A stretch of DNA of 64,000 bases, taken from positions 62,001-126,000 of the forward strand of contig CAZELM010000004.1 of the NCBI GenBank assembly GCA_964512995.1. Reading direction: 5' to 3'. How positions within the stretch are numbered: position 1 is the stretch's first letter; each line of letters starts with the position of its first letter. Position numbers and translations under genes: made by a program. The notes below the pieces were generated by a model. The model had not been told where the DNA came from. It did no database searches and saw only the letters and a list, made by a program, of their open reading frames with translations. Source of the stretch: CAZELM01 sp964512995. GTDB lineage: Bacteria; CSSED10-310. This document shows positions 25,867-34,422 of the stretch, in pieces.

Positions 25867-28140
25867 ATGACAAAGGAATCCAAATCCCCCTCCACTGATC
25901 AGCTTACACCTTCATCGTATCCAACACCCGATTCACTTTCAAAGCTACAGAAGCAGCGCCAAAAAAATCTCCTCATCGCAGGACTGATTCTGGGAATTTT
26001 GGCTGGCGGGACGTATCTCCAGCTAAAATACCTTGAGCTTCCTTCCATCGGTTTCGTCGCCTTATTGAACCTGAACCTTCTTTTTCTGATAATCTTACTT
26101 ATTCTGATACTCCGTAACCTGATCAAATTGTTCATGGAACGGGGACGATCGAGCGCTGGGCACCGTTTCCGGACAAAGATGGTCGTTGCTTTTATTCTGA
26201 TGTCCATGTTGCCGACAGGACTTCTTGCATTCATTGGCTCCAATCTGATGGCTGACTCCATCCAGAATTGGTTCAATCCTCAGATTGATGAATTTGTGGA
26301 TTATGCGATGGAGTTGGCACGGGCATCCCATGCAAACGCCGAAGCTCTGGCGGATCAATATGCCCGAACCATCCGCCAGTTCATTACCGATAACGGATTG
26401 AATTCTGAAGAGCGGCAGACCGAGTTGGTTTCGATGCTGTCCCAAAAGCAAGCCGAGTACCAACTGGAATCGATCCAGTTTTTTGACAAAAATGCAATCG
26501 AGCGATGGCGAAGTTCCCCTCCAGAAGAAACGTCAGGCATTTTTCTGGGTCCGGAATCACCCTATTTTGAAAATCTGTTCAATGGGAACTCATTTTTTGA
26601 TGTTCATTTTATGGGAGATGGTGAGCTGATCCGGCGGGGGGTTCCGATCTTTTCATCGATCGATTCAGGGAGTATCGAAGGAGCACTCGTTATCAGCATT
26701 TACCTGCCCAAGGGAATCACACAGAGTATCCGAACGATTCAGCACAATTTTGAAGCATACAAACAACAGAAGCAAATGATCCGGCCGACCCAGGGATTAT
26801 ATATTGCCATTTTCGTGTTGTTTGCATTCACTATCCTGTTTGCAGCGATCTGGCTCGGCCTCTATCTGGCTCGACAGATCTCCATCCCCATTTCCCACCT
26901 TGCACAAGCCATCCAGGAAGTCGCCAATGGCAATCTGGATTATCGGTTGAATATCATGGCATTCGATGAAATTGGCACTCTCGTAAAATCATTTAACTGG
27001 ATGACCGAACAGCTCCATACCAACCGTGTATTGATCGAACAATCTGCGTTCGAATTGCAGAGTAAAAACAAGGAATTACTGGATCGGGGCAATCAACTGG
27101 AGACCATTTTAGGGAATATCACAGCGGGAGTCATTTCTATTGATACGCTGGGGCACGTTCGGACAATCAATATCGCTGCGGCTCATCTTTTGGAAATCAC
27201 CATGGAAGAATCGCTTGGAAAGCACTTTACCGAAGTCTTGAGCGGTTCGCATCTCCGTGAGATAAAGGAGTTAATGGAACGCATCTATTGGGGAAGGAAC
27301 CGTTCTTTTCAGCGAGAAATTCAGATTCGAACGCACCATGGGACGGCAACATTATCGGTCAGCCTGGCTGCATTGTTGGATGCCGACCGCCAGTTTAACG
27401 GCGTCGTCGCTGTTTTCGATGACTTAACACAATTTCTTCGGATTCAGCGAATCGCTGCATGGCGGGAGATGGCCAGGCAACTGGCACATGAAATAAAAAA
27501 CCCACTCACTCCCATTCAGTTGAATGTCCAGCGGATTCAGAAAAAGTACCGGCAGAGATCCGCAGATTTTGATCTTCTGTTTCATAACACGATGAATATG
27601 ATCATCAATGAAGTCAATGGATTACTCATTCTTCTGGATGAATTCTCACAATTCGCTCGGATGCCGGAAGCCAGTTTGTCGACCGGCAATATTCATGAAT
27701 TGTTACAGCAAACCATTTCGCTCTATTCCGGAAGTGTGGAAGGTATTACGATTGATGTGGCTCTGGATCATGAACTTCCGCCCCTGATGCTGGATGGGGA
27801 TCAGATCAAGCGGGTTTTTGGCAATCTGATCGATAATGCTATCGAAGCGATGAATGGCAATGGAGTCATTACGATTGAAAGTCATTATGATACCAATCTT
27901 CAAATCGTCAGAATTGACATCGCGGATAACGGGCACGGTATCCCGTCGAATGACCGTGATAAAGTGTTCCTCCCCTATTACTCCACAAAAGGACGGGGTT
28001 CGGGTCTGGGATTAGCGATATGCCAGCGGATCATTACAGATCACAATGGTAACATCCGGGCACAGGACAATGAACCGAGAGGGGCTCGGTTTATTATTGA
28101 AATTCCTGTGATAACGCAAAAACATCGTTTGGAGAAGTGA
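25867..28140 (+). CDS. NtrY-like membrane sensor histidine kinase
   Basis: A 757-residue sensor kinase. Two or three helices lie at about 33-125, followed by a periplasmic sensor region and another helix near 310-330. Then come HAMP (LARQISIPISHLAQAIQEVANGNLDYRL), a PAS domain (about 400-510, NITAGVISIDTLGHVRTIN), HisKA with phospho-acceptor H541 in LAHEIKNPLTPIQL, and the HATPase domain with IDNAIEAMNGNG, ADNGHGIP and GRGSGLGLAICQRI. This order is typical of NtrY. It should phosphorylate the response regulator that starts six bases after its stop. The stimulus is unknown; the DUF4390 protein upstream may take part. Confidence 0.95.
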   Translation: MTKESKSPSTDQLTPSSYPTPDSLSKLQKQRQKNLLIAGLILGILAGGTYLQLKYLELPSIGFVALLNLNLLFLIILLILILRNLIKLFMERGRSSAGHRFRTKMVVAFILMSMLPTGLLAFIGSNLMADSIQNWFNPQIDEFVDYAMELARASHANAEALADQYARTIRQFITDNGLNSEERQTELVSMLSQKQAEYQLESIQFFDKNAIERWRSSPPEETSGIFLGPESPYFENLFNGNSFFDVHFMGDGELIRRGVPIFSSIDSGSIEGALVISIYLPKGITQSIRTIQHNFEAYKQQKQMIRPTQGLYIAIFVLFAFTILFAAIWLGLYLARQISIPISHLAQAIQEVANGNLDYRLNIMAFDEIGTLVKSFNWMTEQLHTNRVLIEQSAFELQSKNKELLDRGNQLETILGNITAGVISIDTLGHVRTINIAAAHLLEITMEESLGKHFTEVLSGSHLREIKELMERIYWGRNRSFQREIQIRTHHGTATLSVSLAALLDADRQFNGVVAVFDDLTQFLRIQRIAAWREMARQLAHEIKNPLTPIQLNVQRIQKKYRQRSADFDLLFHNTMNMIINEVNGLLILLDEFSQFARMPEASLSTGNIHELLQQTISLYSGSVEGITIDVALDHELPPLMLDGDQIKRVFGNLIDNAIEAMNGNGVITIESHYDTNLQIVRIDIADNGHGIPSNDRDKVFLPYYSTKGRGSGLGLAICQRIITDHNGNIRAQDNEPRGARFIIEIPVITQKHRLEK

Positions 28141-28146
28141 TCGCCA

Positions 28147-29511
28147 TTGCAGGAAGTAATTTTAATCGTCGATGATGAAAAAAGCATAGTAAATGCTATC
28201 AGCGGAATCCTTGAAGATGAAGGATATCAGACCCGGGCAGCCAGTTCTGGCGAAGAGGCTCTGGATTATCTCTCCCGGGAAATCCCGGATCTGGTTTTGC
28301 TGGACATCTGGATGAAAGGGCTCGATGGGCTCGAGACACTGACCAGAATGAAAGAACTGGCTCCGGAACTCGGAGTTATCATGATCTCCGGTCATGGAAC
28401 TATTGAAACCGCCGTTCGGGCGACGAAACTTGGAGCGCTCAATTTCATCGAAAAACCGATCTCCCTCGAAAAGCTGATCCATGAAGTTCGACAAGCGCTT
28501 CGACAGCAGGCATTGGAGCGCGAAAACAAGGAATTACGGAAACAGATTGCCAGGCAGCAGAATATGATCGGGAGCAGCGGCTTGATTTCATTGATCCGCA
28601 AACTGATTGCAACAGCAGGACCGACCAATGGCAGAGTTCTGATCATTGGCGAAAGCGGCACCGGCAAAGAATTGGTCGCGAGAGAAATCCATCATGCATC
28701 CCTGAGAGCTCATGGTCCCTTTGTTGAAGTAAATTGCGCCGCCATTCCCGAAGATCTGATCGAATCGGAGTTATTCGGTCATGAAAAAGGAGCCTTTACC
28801 AATGCGCTCTATCGGAAAAAAGGTAAATTCGAACTCGCACACGGCGGCACCCTGTTTTTAGATGAAATTGGTGACATGAGTCTGAAAACGCAGGCAAAGG
28901 TACTACGGGTTCTGGAAGAAGGAAAAATCGAGCGGGTGGGTGGAAATCGATCGATAAACATCGATGTTCGAGTGATCGCAGCCAGCAACAAGAATCTGAT
29001 CGAAGAAATAGAAAACAACCGGTTTCGGGAAGATCTCTATTACCGTTTAAACGTGATTCCGATCACGGTTCCTCCTCTGAGAGCCCGAGCCAATGATATT
29101 CCGGAATTAATCCAATACTATCTCGATTTTTACTCCCGCGAGTATGGAAAAATGCTGAAAGCGGTGTCACCATCTGCAATGAAGATACTCACGGACTACA
29201 CTTGGCCTGGCAATATCCGGGAATTGCGCAATGAAGTGGAGCGTCTGGTCATCATGACAATGGATGACACAATCTACGAAAAAGATCTCCGGGATTCCGT
29301 TCGAAAACCTCTGCAACATGAATCCAGCACCGAACCCAGATCGGATATGAAAACCGCTCGAGACTGTTTTGAGCGGAATCTCATTCTGCAGCGTCTGGAG
29401 AGTTACCGTTGGAATATTACTCAGACTGCCGAGAGCCTGGGAATGGAACGAACGAATCTATACCGTAAGATGAAGCAATTGGGAATACCCATTGCTTCTG
29501 AAATCTCTTGA
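28147..29511 (+). CDS. NtrC/NtrX-like sigma54-dependent response regulator
   Basis: A 454-residue regulator. The receiver has the acidic pair D9-D10, phospho-acceptor D53 (LVLLDIWMKG) and the Lys in FIEKPISL. The AAA+ domain has Walker A GESGTGKE near 168-175, GGTLFLDEIGDM (Walker B) and DLYYRLNVIPI. The sigma54-contact loop at 215-220 reads GAFTNA instead of GAFTGA. The C-terminal Fis-type helix-turn-helix (about 415-450, WNITQTAESLGMERTNLYRKMKQL) is intact. Start codon is TTG, six bases after the kinase stop, with GGAG overlapping the kinase end. The pair should control sigma54 promoters; no clear target was found nearby. Confidence 0.95.
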   Translation: MQEVILIVDDEKSIVNAISGILEDEGYQTRAASSGEEALDYLSREIPDLVLLDIWMKGLDGLETLTRMKELAPELGVIMISGHGTIETAVRATKLGALNFIEKPISLEKLIHEVRQALRQQALERENKELRKQIARQQNMIGSSGLISLIRKLIATAGPTNGRVLIIGESGTGKELVAREIHHASLRAHGPFVEVNCAAIPEDLIESELFGHEKGAFTNALYRKKGKFELAHGGTLFLDEIGDMSLKTQAKVLRVLEEGKIERVGGNRSINIDVRVIAASNKNLIEEIENNRFREDLYYRLNVIPITVPPLRARANDIPELIQYYLDFYSREYGKMLKAVSPSAMKILTDYTWPGNIRELRNEVERLVIMTMDDTIYEKDLRDSVRKPLQHESSTEPRSDMKTARDCFERNLILQRLESYRWNITQTAESLGMERTNLYRKMKQLGIPIASEIS

Positions 29512-29558
29512 TAACCTCTACATATCACTCAAAAAAAGGCGAATTGGCAATCCATGGC

Positions 29559-29587
29559 TTGACATAATGATCCGTTCTCTCTATAAG
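29559..29587 (+). promoter_or_regulatory. Sigma70 promoter for the 64-residue membrane protein
   Basis: TTGACA at 29559-29564, a 17-base spacer and TATAAG at 29582-29587. This is among the best promoter matches in the window and lies 36 bases before the GTG start at 29623. Confidence 0.7.
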
Positions 29588-29622
29588 GGCTGAGGTTGAA
29601 TGATGGAAGGAGAACGATCTGA

Positions 29623-29817
29623 GTGTTTAAATTCAAATATTGGTATCAAAGAACACAGCTTTTTTTATATACATTATTCGTATTAAGTCTGTTTTTCATT
29701 GTCATGCTCTGGATGACGCCTTCAGGTCAGGTCACCCAACGCGATCGGGTAGTACCTGGAGCGGAAAATAAACAACCTGAAATGCTTCGACAAACAGGTA
29801 AGGCATTGAACCCTTAA
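29623..29817 (+). CDS. Small single-pass membrane protein, unknown
   Basis: A 64-residue protein, GTG start with AAGGAG about ten bases upstream and a near-consensus promoter in front. Residues 12-31 (LFLYTLFVLSLFFIVMLWM) form one membrane helix; the N-terminal part is basic (FKFKYWYQR), so the C-terminal 33 residues should be periplasmic. No family is recognised. Its own promoter, and the location between a sigma54 regulator and the prepilins, make it likely to be a real gene. Confidence 0.6.
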   Translation: MFKFKYWYQRTQLFLYTLFVLSLFFIVMLWMTPSGQVTQRDRVVPGAENKQPEMLRQTGKALNP

Positions 29818-29973
29818 ATTGTTACTTTTTCACTCATGCCCCCCTGATCAGCATCGTCCGTTTTAACGGGATTTTCCAAATTTTAATGCAATCGAATATC
29901 AATCATTTTTCGACATTTATGGTACATAATTTGCATAAATATATTGGTGATGTATTGGGATATCGACTCAACT

Positions 29974-30003
29974 TTGACATTCTGAATCGCAATTTGATAT
30001 ATT
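29974..30003 (+). promoter_or_regulatory. Sigma70 promoter for the prepilin genes
   Basis: TTGACA at 29974-29979, an 18-base spacer and TATATT at 29998-30003, 53 bases before the first prepilin start. Confidence 0.6.
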
Positions 30004-30056
30004 TTCGATGTTGAGTGGATCAATTAAAACCTGGTGTTTTTGGGGAGGATTCCAAT

Positions 30057-30794
30057 GTGTTAAAGTCACGGGAATTGGGATTTTCGCTCATTGAGATGTT
30101 GGCGGTTGTCAGCATTTTCTTTGTATTGGGAGTTGTTTCTCTGATAACATGGAATTCATTCGCACCGGTTATGCTTCTGAATTCATCGGCTCGTGCGGTA
30201 GGCGATGCTTTGGAGCTCTGTATGCAACGAGCGCTTTCGGAGAATAACGACTATTTGGTGATATTGAATTACGAAGCCCGGCTGTATCAGACGACATCCG
30301 GACAAATGTATCATTTCCCATCCAATTCCTATGTTATGGTGGATGACGACGGGTGGCTGGCAACGGGTGAACGCTCCCGAAAATACAACCAGGATACGAA
30401 ATGGGGAGGGAAAAAGCAGGAGTTTGCAGAGGATTATGTGCTGGGTGGAACGGATTATACCACAAAAATCCGGAACAATAATATGATGGAGCCGAATGAA
30501 CTTTTTAAAGGCCCCTTGCGTTTGAGTCATGGCATTTCATTCATAACTCCACCTGACAACTCACCGAGTGTTCGCCGGATTGTTTTTTCATACCGCAATC
30601 CCACGATGTATTGGCAATCCAGTCTCGCTCCATCCAATCGCCCGATCGCATCTACGCATCGCCAAACCGAACCGGCACGGATTTATCTGGCGGACCGCCA
30701 TTATCGTCCAGCCAACTATGATCCTGACAATAAAGCACACTTGCGACTGATACGCGTTACTGAACGGAAGGTCTTGGTTATCAGACCGGATTAG
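30057..30794 (+). CDS. Type II/IV prepilin-like protein, GspH/FimT type
   Basis: A 245-residue pseudopilin. The prepilin peptidase site is SRELG-FSLIEMLAVVSIFFVLG: cleavage after G8, with the conserved Glu five residues on (E13), and a 20-residue hydrophobic helix. The leader is only eight residues. The rest resembles GspH/FimT minor pilins in size, with a variable strand-rich domain. FimT of Legionella has been shown to bind DNA, which gives a possible role in DNA uptake, but nothing in this sequence proves it. The GTG start is chosen at 30057 because GGGGAGG lies eight bases upstream; the frame is open from 30015. Confidence 0.85.
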   Translation: MLKSRELGFSLIEMLAVVSIFFVLGVVSLITWNSFAPVMLLNSSARAVGDALELCMQRALSENNDYLVILNYEARLYQTTSGQMYHFPSNSYVMVDDDGWLATGERSRKYNQDTKWGGKKQEFAEDYVLGGTDYTTKIRNNNMMEPNELFKGPLRLSHGISFITPPDNSPSVRRIVFSYRNPTMYWQSSLAPSNRPIASTHRQTEPARIYLADRHYRPANYDPDNKAHLRLIRVTERKVLVIRPD

Positions 30795-30907
30795 CCACGG
30801 AATGATATGACACTTGACCTTTTGAAAGATAATAGGTCCTTCGCATCGTCGGGAGTTGATCTCGGATTAATCCAATGAGCGTGGGTCATTGAGAAAGGGG
30901 TATTCAG

Positions 30908-33829
30908 ATGAACTTTTCAAGGCGATTGAATCCAAGGTCACCGGACTGTAGGGGATTCTCTCTGATTGAAATGTTGATTTCAATGGTCATATTTACCATT
31001 GTAATGGGTATTATCTACAGTTATTTACTGACATCCAAGAATGAAATCTCACGATCAGAGACCGATTTAGATATTGCTAAAAATGCAGAAATGGCTTTGC
31101 GAACCCTTCGCGAAGATCTTTATCAGATCGGCTATGGCCGTGATGTGGATAATGATCAACCGCGAATCCTCAGAGCGACACCCTATGATCTGGTATTTTG
31201 TGCCGACCTCGATCGGGACATTCAGGATACCAGCAAACGATACGGCTCTTACAGTAATGAACTCGGGATTCCGTCCAGTTCCACATCTGATTTCACAGCG
31301 ATACGACCCTTGGTCGCATTTGCCCACTCCGCTCCATATTGGGGATGGGATCGGGCGGTGGAGTATGGATCACGACAACTGGGCGCTGAGATCGTCAGAT
31401 ACTCGCTTGATTACAACAACGATGGAATCATTGATTATCAGAACGACTCGGAAGATGCCATTACCGGCCCCGACCCGGAATTGACCCACAATCAGAATAA
31501 AGCCGATTTCTACCTGAACAAAGAATGGTGGGGATGTATTTATGACTCCGAATCGAGAGGATATCGGAATGCATACGCCGGCGTTCATCCCGTCGCATAC
31601 AATATCCGCGGCAATCTGTATAATCCCAATTATGCGTATTCAGACACGGAACGAGCTGACTATATCTATCCCAACAATGAATGGCCCATGGTTCTTTTCA
31701 CGTATTGGGGTCACTTTATCAATACGGAAACACCCAACGATGATCCGACGGATGAAGAATGGGACGGAGAACCCTTGGATCTCTGGGGTGACTGGGGCGG
31801 CCAAATGCCACCCAACTCCCTTGACCCACATCCAGTCAATATCGGCAACAGTGTTCGCGGAGATGGCAAACTTGACTCAGTCGAATTGAAGTTCATGTTC
31901 ACGCATATCAATGGCATTTTCAGTCGGGTGACCATGCTTCAGATTCCCAGCGGCGGAATCGGTGAAATTCCGACTGATCCCAACACCCGTGACTGGAACG
32001 GGAATGGAATCCTTGGCGAAAATCGCCTGGATCAATTCATCCGCAGAATCGGTGTGACCGTCATTGCGGAGGCCGGTTCTCCGGATCCCCAAAATCCCAA
32101 TTTAAAACGTTCAAACATGCAGAATGCCAATAATCCCCAAATCTATCCGTTCAGGGATTACGAAGTTTCTATCGAGATCAATCCCCAGAACCTGGTTTAT
32201 TCCGGCTCACCCCAACTCCGGTTCACTCCCTCCACATCAACCCCCGTTCCCTCCACACCAACCCCCGTCCCACCCACGGCAACAACCGTGCCAGGAGAAC
32301 CCACATCGACTCCAGAAGACTCCCCCACACCAACTCCGACCGTTTCCGGTGGAGATGCGACACCCACTCCGCCAAGCAGCGCATTTGATCCGGAAGACGA
32401 TGAAATCATCCTGGGATCAACCGGGTCGATCGTGGCTGTCGGATTACCCAGAGATGGTTCCAGATCCGACGGTTCCCTGTGTGATGTTAATTTCTGGGAG
32501 TATCCATTGGCGAATTCCACCGATATCGTGATCGCCATGGAAGGTGCGAATCTGTGTGACAACCCGATCATTTCAGATAAATGGAATGACCTTGTTTATG
32601 CCACGAACAATAATATCGGCCCCAATCTCCACTATATGCAGCACCTATCACGCCGGGGAATCGACGGATTCGAGGCGAAAAGCTCCATTCGGGTCCCGTC
32701 AGTACCAATGCACCGGATCACGGCGATTGCAGTCGGTGATGTCGGACACATCTCCGGGCTGGGACTCCCTGAAACCCCGGAAATCATCGTTGCTTATCGA
32801 AGCACATTGGGGGGGAGATCGTATATCACTGTCGTGACCCTCGATCAGCTCTGCGGAAATCTCATCGAAGCGACCTGCCCTCCTTTTGAATTGAGCAATA
32901 TATGGGGAAGATCGTTCATTGATCTGGAGGTCGCGGATACCGATGGCGACGGTGTTGGCGAAATCCTGGCAATTACGGATTCAGGTCTCAGCACAACCCC
33001 GCAAGTCTATGTGTTCAACTACCGGGATGCGTACAATGACCGCTGTGAATGGGATGTGGTACTTGAAGCGTCCGGACTGTTCGGACTCGCGGAAAGACCC
33101 GCCAAGGTGGCAGCCGGATATATCCTGTCGAGCCCACCGAACCCGCCGGATGTCATTGTCGCATCCGAAATGGGCAATCTAAGGATCTTCCGCAACCGGT
33201 ATCCATATACGGGATTTTTCTCTCCGTATAATCCGAGCCATTCCGGCTGGCAACCCACGATTTTCACCTCACTGCGCGACCTCGAGGTCTATATCCCGAC
33301 CGAACCGGGAAACCCGGTATCGTCCCGGATCGCCGTTTTCGGTCAGGGGATGCGGGATTGCCTCCTGATGAATTATGGGTTCATGATCGATCCAACCGAA
33401 AACAACATGACCCGGTTCGATCAATGTTCCGGTCCGATTTATCCGACACCCAATCCCGTCCAGACTCCCGGTGTACCGACCGCAACGCCAACACCTGCAA
33501 CGTCCATCCAGATCCGACCGATCGATATGGAATATTTTACGATTGACCGCAGTGGGGAAATGCCTGTTTTTGCTCTTGCGATAACAAAGAACACGGTCGA
33601 TCGGGAACTTGTCCTCATCACAAATCCATGCCAGACGACGGAACTCCTCGAAGAATGCTGCATCATTCCACTTGACAGTACCATCTTGCGGAATCAGGTC
33701 AACTGCATTACCTCCACGAAGAACCGCCAGACCGAATTTCCGGACACGCATAAACGCCAGCAACAGAATGGCTCTCAAAAATCGCCGATAATGAAACAAC
33801 CCATTCAGCAGGAAATCATCAAGAAATAG
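30908..33829 (+). CDS. Giant prepilin-like protein with FG-GAP-like C-terminal region
   Basis: A 973-residue protein, far longer than usual minor pilins (150-350). The N-terminus is PDCRG-FSLIEMLISMVIFTIVMG: cleavage after G16, Glu5 present, PilW-like. Residues 30-440 form a large strand-rich domain with DNNDGIIDYQNDSED, a Ca-loop-like motif. A Thr-Pro linker at about 441-491 (TPVPSTPTPVPPTA) leads to a domain with VADTDGDGVGEILAIT, the FG-GAP/VCBS propeller motif, up to about 845. A second Thr-Pro linker and a Cys-rich end (LLEECCIIPLDS) follow. It may display an adhesin-like propeller at a pilus tip. AAGGGG precedes the ATG, 113 bases after the first prepilin. Confidence 0.82.
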   Translation: MNFSRRLNPRSPDCRGFSLIEMLISMVIFTIVMGIIYSYLLTSKNEISRSETDLDIAKNAEMALRTLREDLYQIGYGRDVDNDQPRILRATPYDLVFCADLDRDIQDTSKRYGSYSNELGIPSSSTSDFTAIRPLVAFAHSAPYWGWDRAVEYGSRQLGAEIVRYSLDYNNDGIIDYQNDSEDAITGPDPELTHNQNKADFYLNKEWWGCIYDSESRGYRNAYAGVHPVAYNIRGNLYNPNYAYSDTERADYIYPNNEWPMVLFTYWGHFINTETPNDDPTDEEWDGEPLDLWGDWGGQMPPNSLDPHPVNIGNSVRGDGKLDSVELKFMFTHINGIFSRVTMLQIPSGGIGEIPTDPNTRDWNGNGILGENRLDQFIRRIGVTVIAEAGSPDPQNPNLKRSNMQNANNPQIYPFRDYEVSIEINPQNLVYSGSPQLRFTPSTSTPVPSTPTPVPPTATTVPGEPTSTPEDSPTPTPTVSGGDATPTPPSSAFDPEDDEIILGSTGSIVAVGLPRDGSRSDGSLCDVNFWEYPLANSTDIVIAMEGANLCDNPIISDKWNDLVYATNNNIGPNLHYMQHLSRRGIDGFEAKSSIRVPSVPMHRITAIAVGDVGHISGLGLPETPEIIVAYRSTLGGRSYITVVTLDQLCGNLIEATCPPFELSNIWGRSFIDLEVADTDGDGVGEILAITDSGLSTTPQVYVFNYRDAYNDRCEWDVVLEASGLFGLAERPAKVAAGYILSSPPNPPDVIVASEMGNLRIFRNRYPYTGFFSPYNPSHSGWQPTIFTSLRDLEVYIPTEPGNPVSSRIAVFGQGMRDCLLMNYGFMIDPTENNMTRFDQCSGPIYPTPNPVQTPGVPTATPTPATSIQIRPIDMEYFTIDRSGEMPVFALAITKNTVDRELVLITNPCQTTELLEECCIIPLDSTILRNQVNCITSTKNRQTEFPDTHKRQQQNGSQKSPIMKQPIQQEIIKK

Positions 33830-33880
33830 AATGTGCCCTGCTGGATGCGGGAGAACAATTCATTGTTTTGAAAAATAGAT

Positions 33881-33917
33881 AAAAGCGGTTGTGAATGCAT
33901 CACAACCGCTTTTTTTT
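33881..33917. terminator. Strong rho-independent terminator
   Basis: A perfect 14-bp stem AAAAGCGGTTGTGA/TCACAACCGCTTTT with a 5-base loop, followed by a run of eight T on the plus strand. On the minus strand the exit is CTTTTATC. It closes the giant prepilin gene and also the seven-gene minus-strand run; its T-tract touches the stop codon of the gene at 33916. Confidence 0.95.
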
Positions 33918-34401
33918 AGGATAGTTTATAGCCAATTTTTCTCAGAAATGATTTCCGGTTCTGGACATCGTCCGGTGTTTCGATCCCCAACGGCATATAC
34001 CCATCCAATACGCCCATGACACCTCTCCGGTCTGCCTGCTCGACAACGACGATACCGACGGGATTTGCAGTTGCACAGAATATCCGGCAGACCTCCGGGA
34101 CCTGCTTGATTCCATTGAGGATGTTAATCGGGAAACCTCCGGTCATAAAAACGAAAAATGTGTGTCCGGCACCGACGTTCAACGCGTTCTGTGCGGCCAA
34201 ATCACATAAATCCGGATCATTTCCGGACACGCGAACCAATCGGGGGCCGCTGGCTTCACAGAATGAAATTCCGAATTTCATGCACGGGCAGGATTGAATG
34301 ATCGTTTCATGGAGATCTTCTATCGTCTTGATAAAATGCGACATCCCAAAGATGAAATTCATGTCTTCCGGTTTCTGGACTTCGATTATTTTCAGTTCCA
34401 C
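33916..34401 (-). CDS. Adenosine-specific kinase family protein (PF04008)
   Basis: A 161-residue protein matching the adenosine-specific kinase family closely: MELKIIEVQKPED, MSHFIKTIEDLHETI, KFGISFCEASGPRLVRVSGND, VGAGHTFFVFMTGGFPINILN, VPEVCRIFCATANPVGIVV and GVLDGYMPLGIE. These segments run the whole length. The family, known mostly from archaea and thermophiles, was described biochemically as binding adenosine/AMP, but its role is not settled. GTG 34401 is preferred (AGGAG seven bases before) over ATG 34416. It is the last gene of the minus-strand run that starts at fabG, and its stop abuts the terminator. Confidence 0.9.
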   Translation of the reverse strand: MELKIIEVQKPEDMNFIFGMSHFIKTIEDLHETIIQSCPCMKFGISFCEASGPRLVRVSGNDPDLCDLAAQNALNVGAGHTFFVFMTGGFPINILNGIKQVPEVCRIFCATANPVGIVVVEQADRRGVMGVLDGYMPLGIETPDDVQNRKSFLRKIGYKLS

Positions 34402-34422
34402 AATGATTCTCCTCATCGCTGA

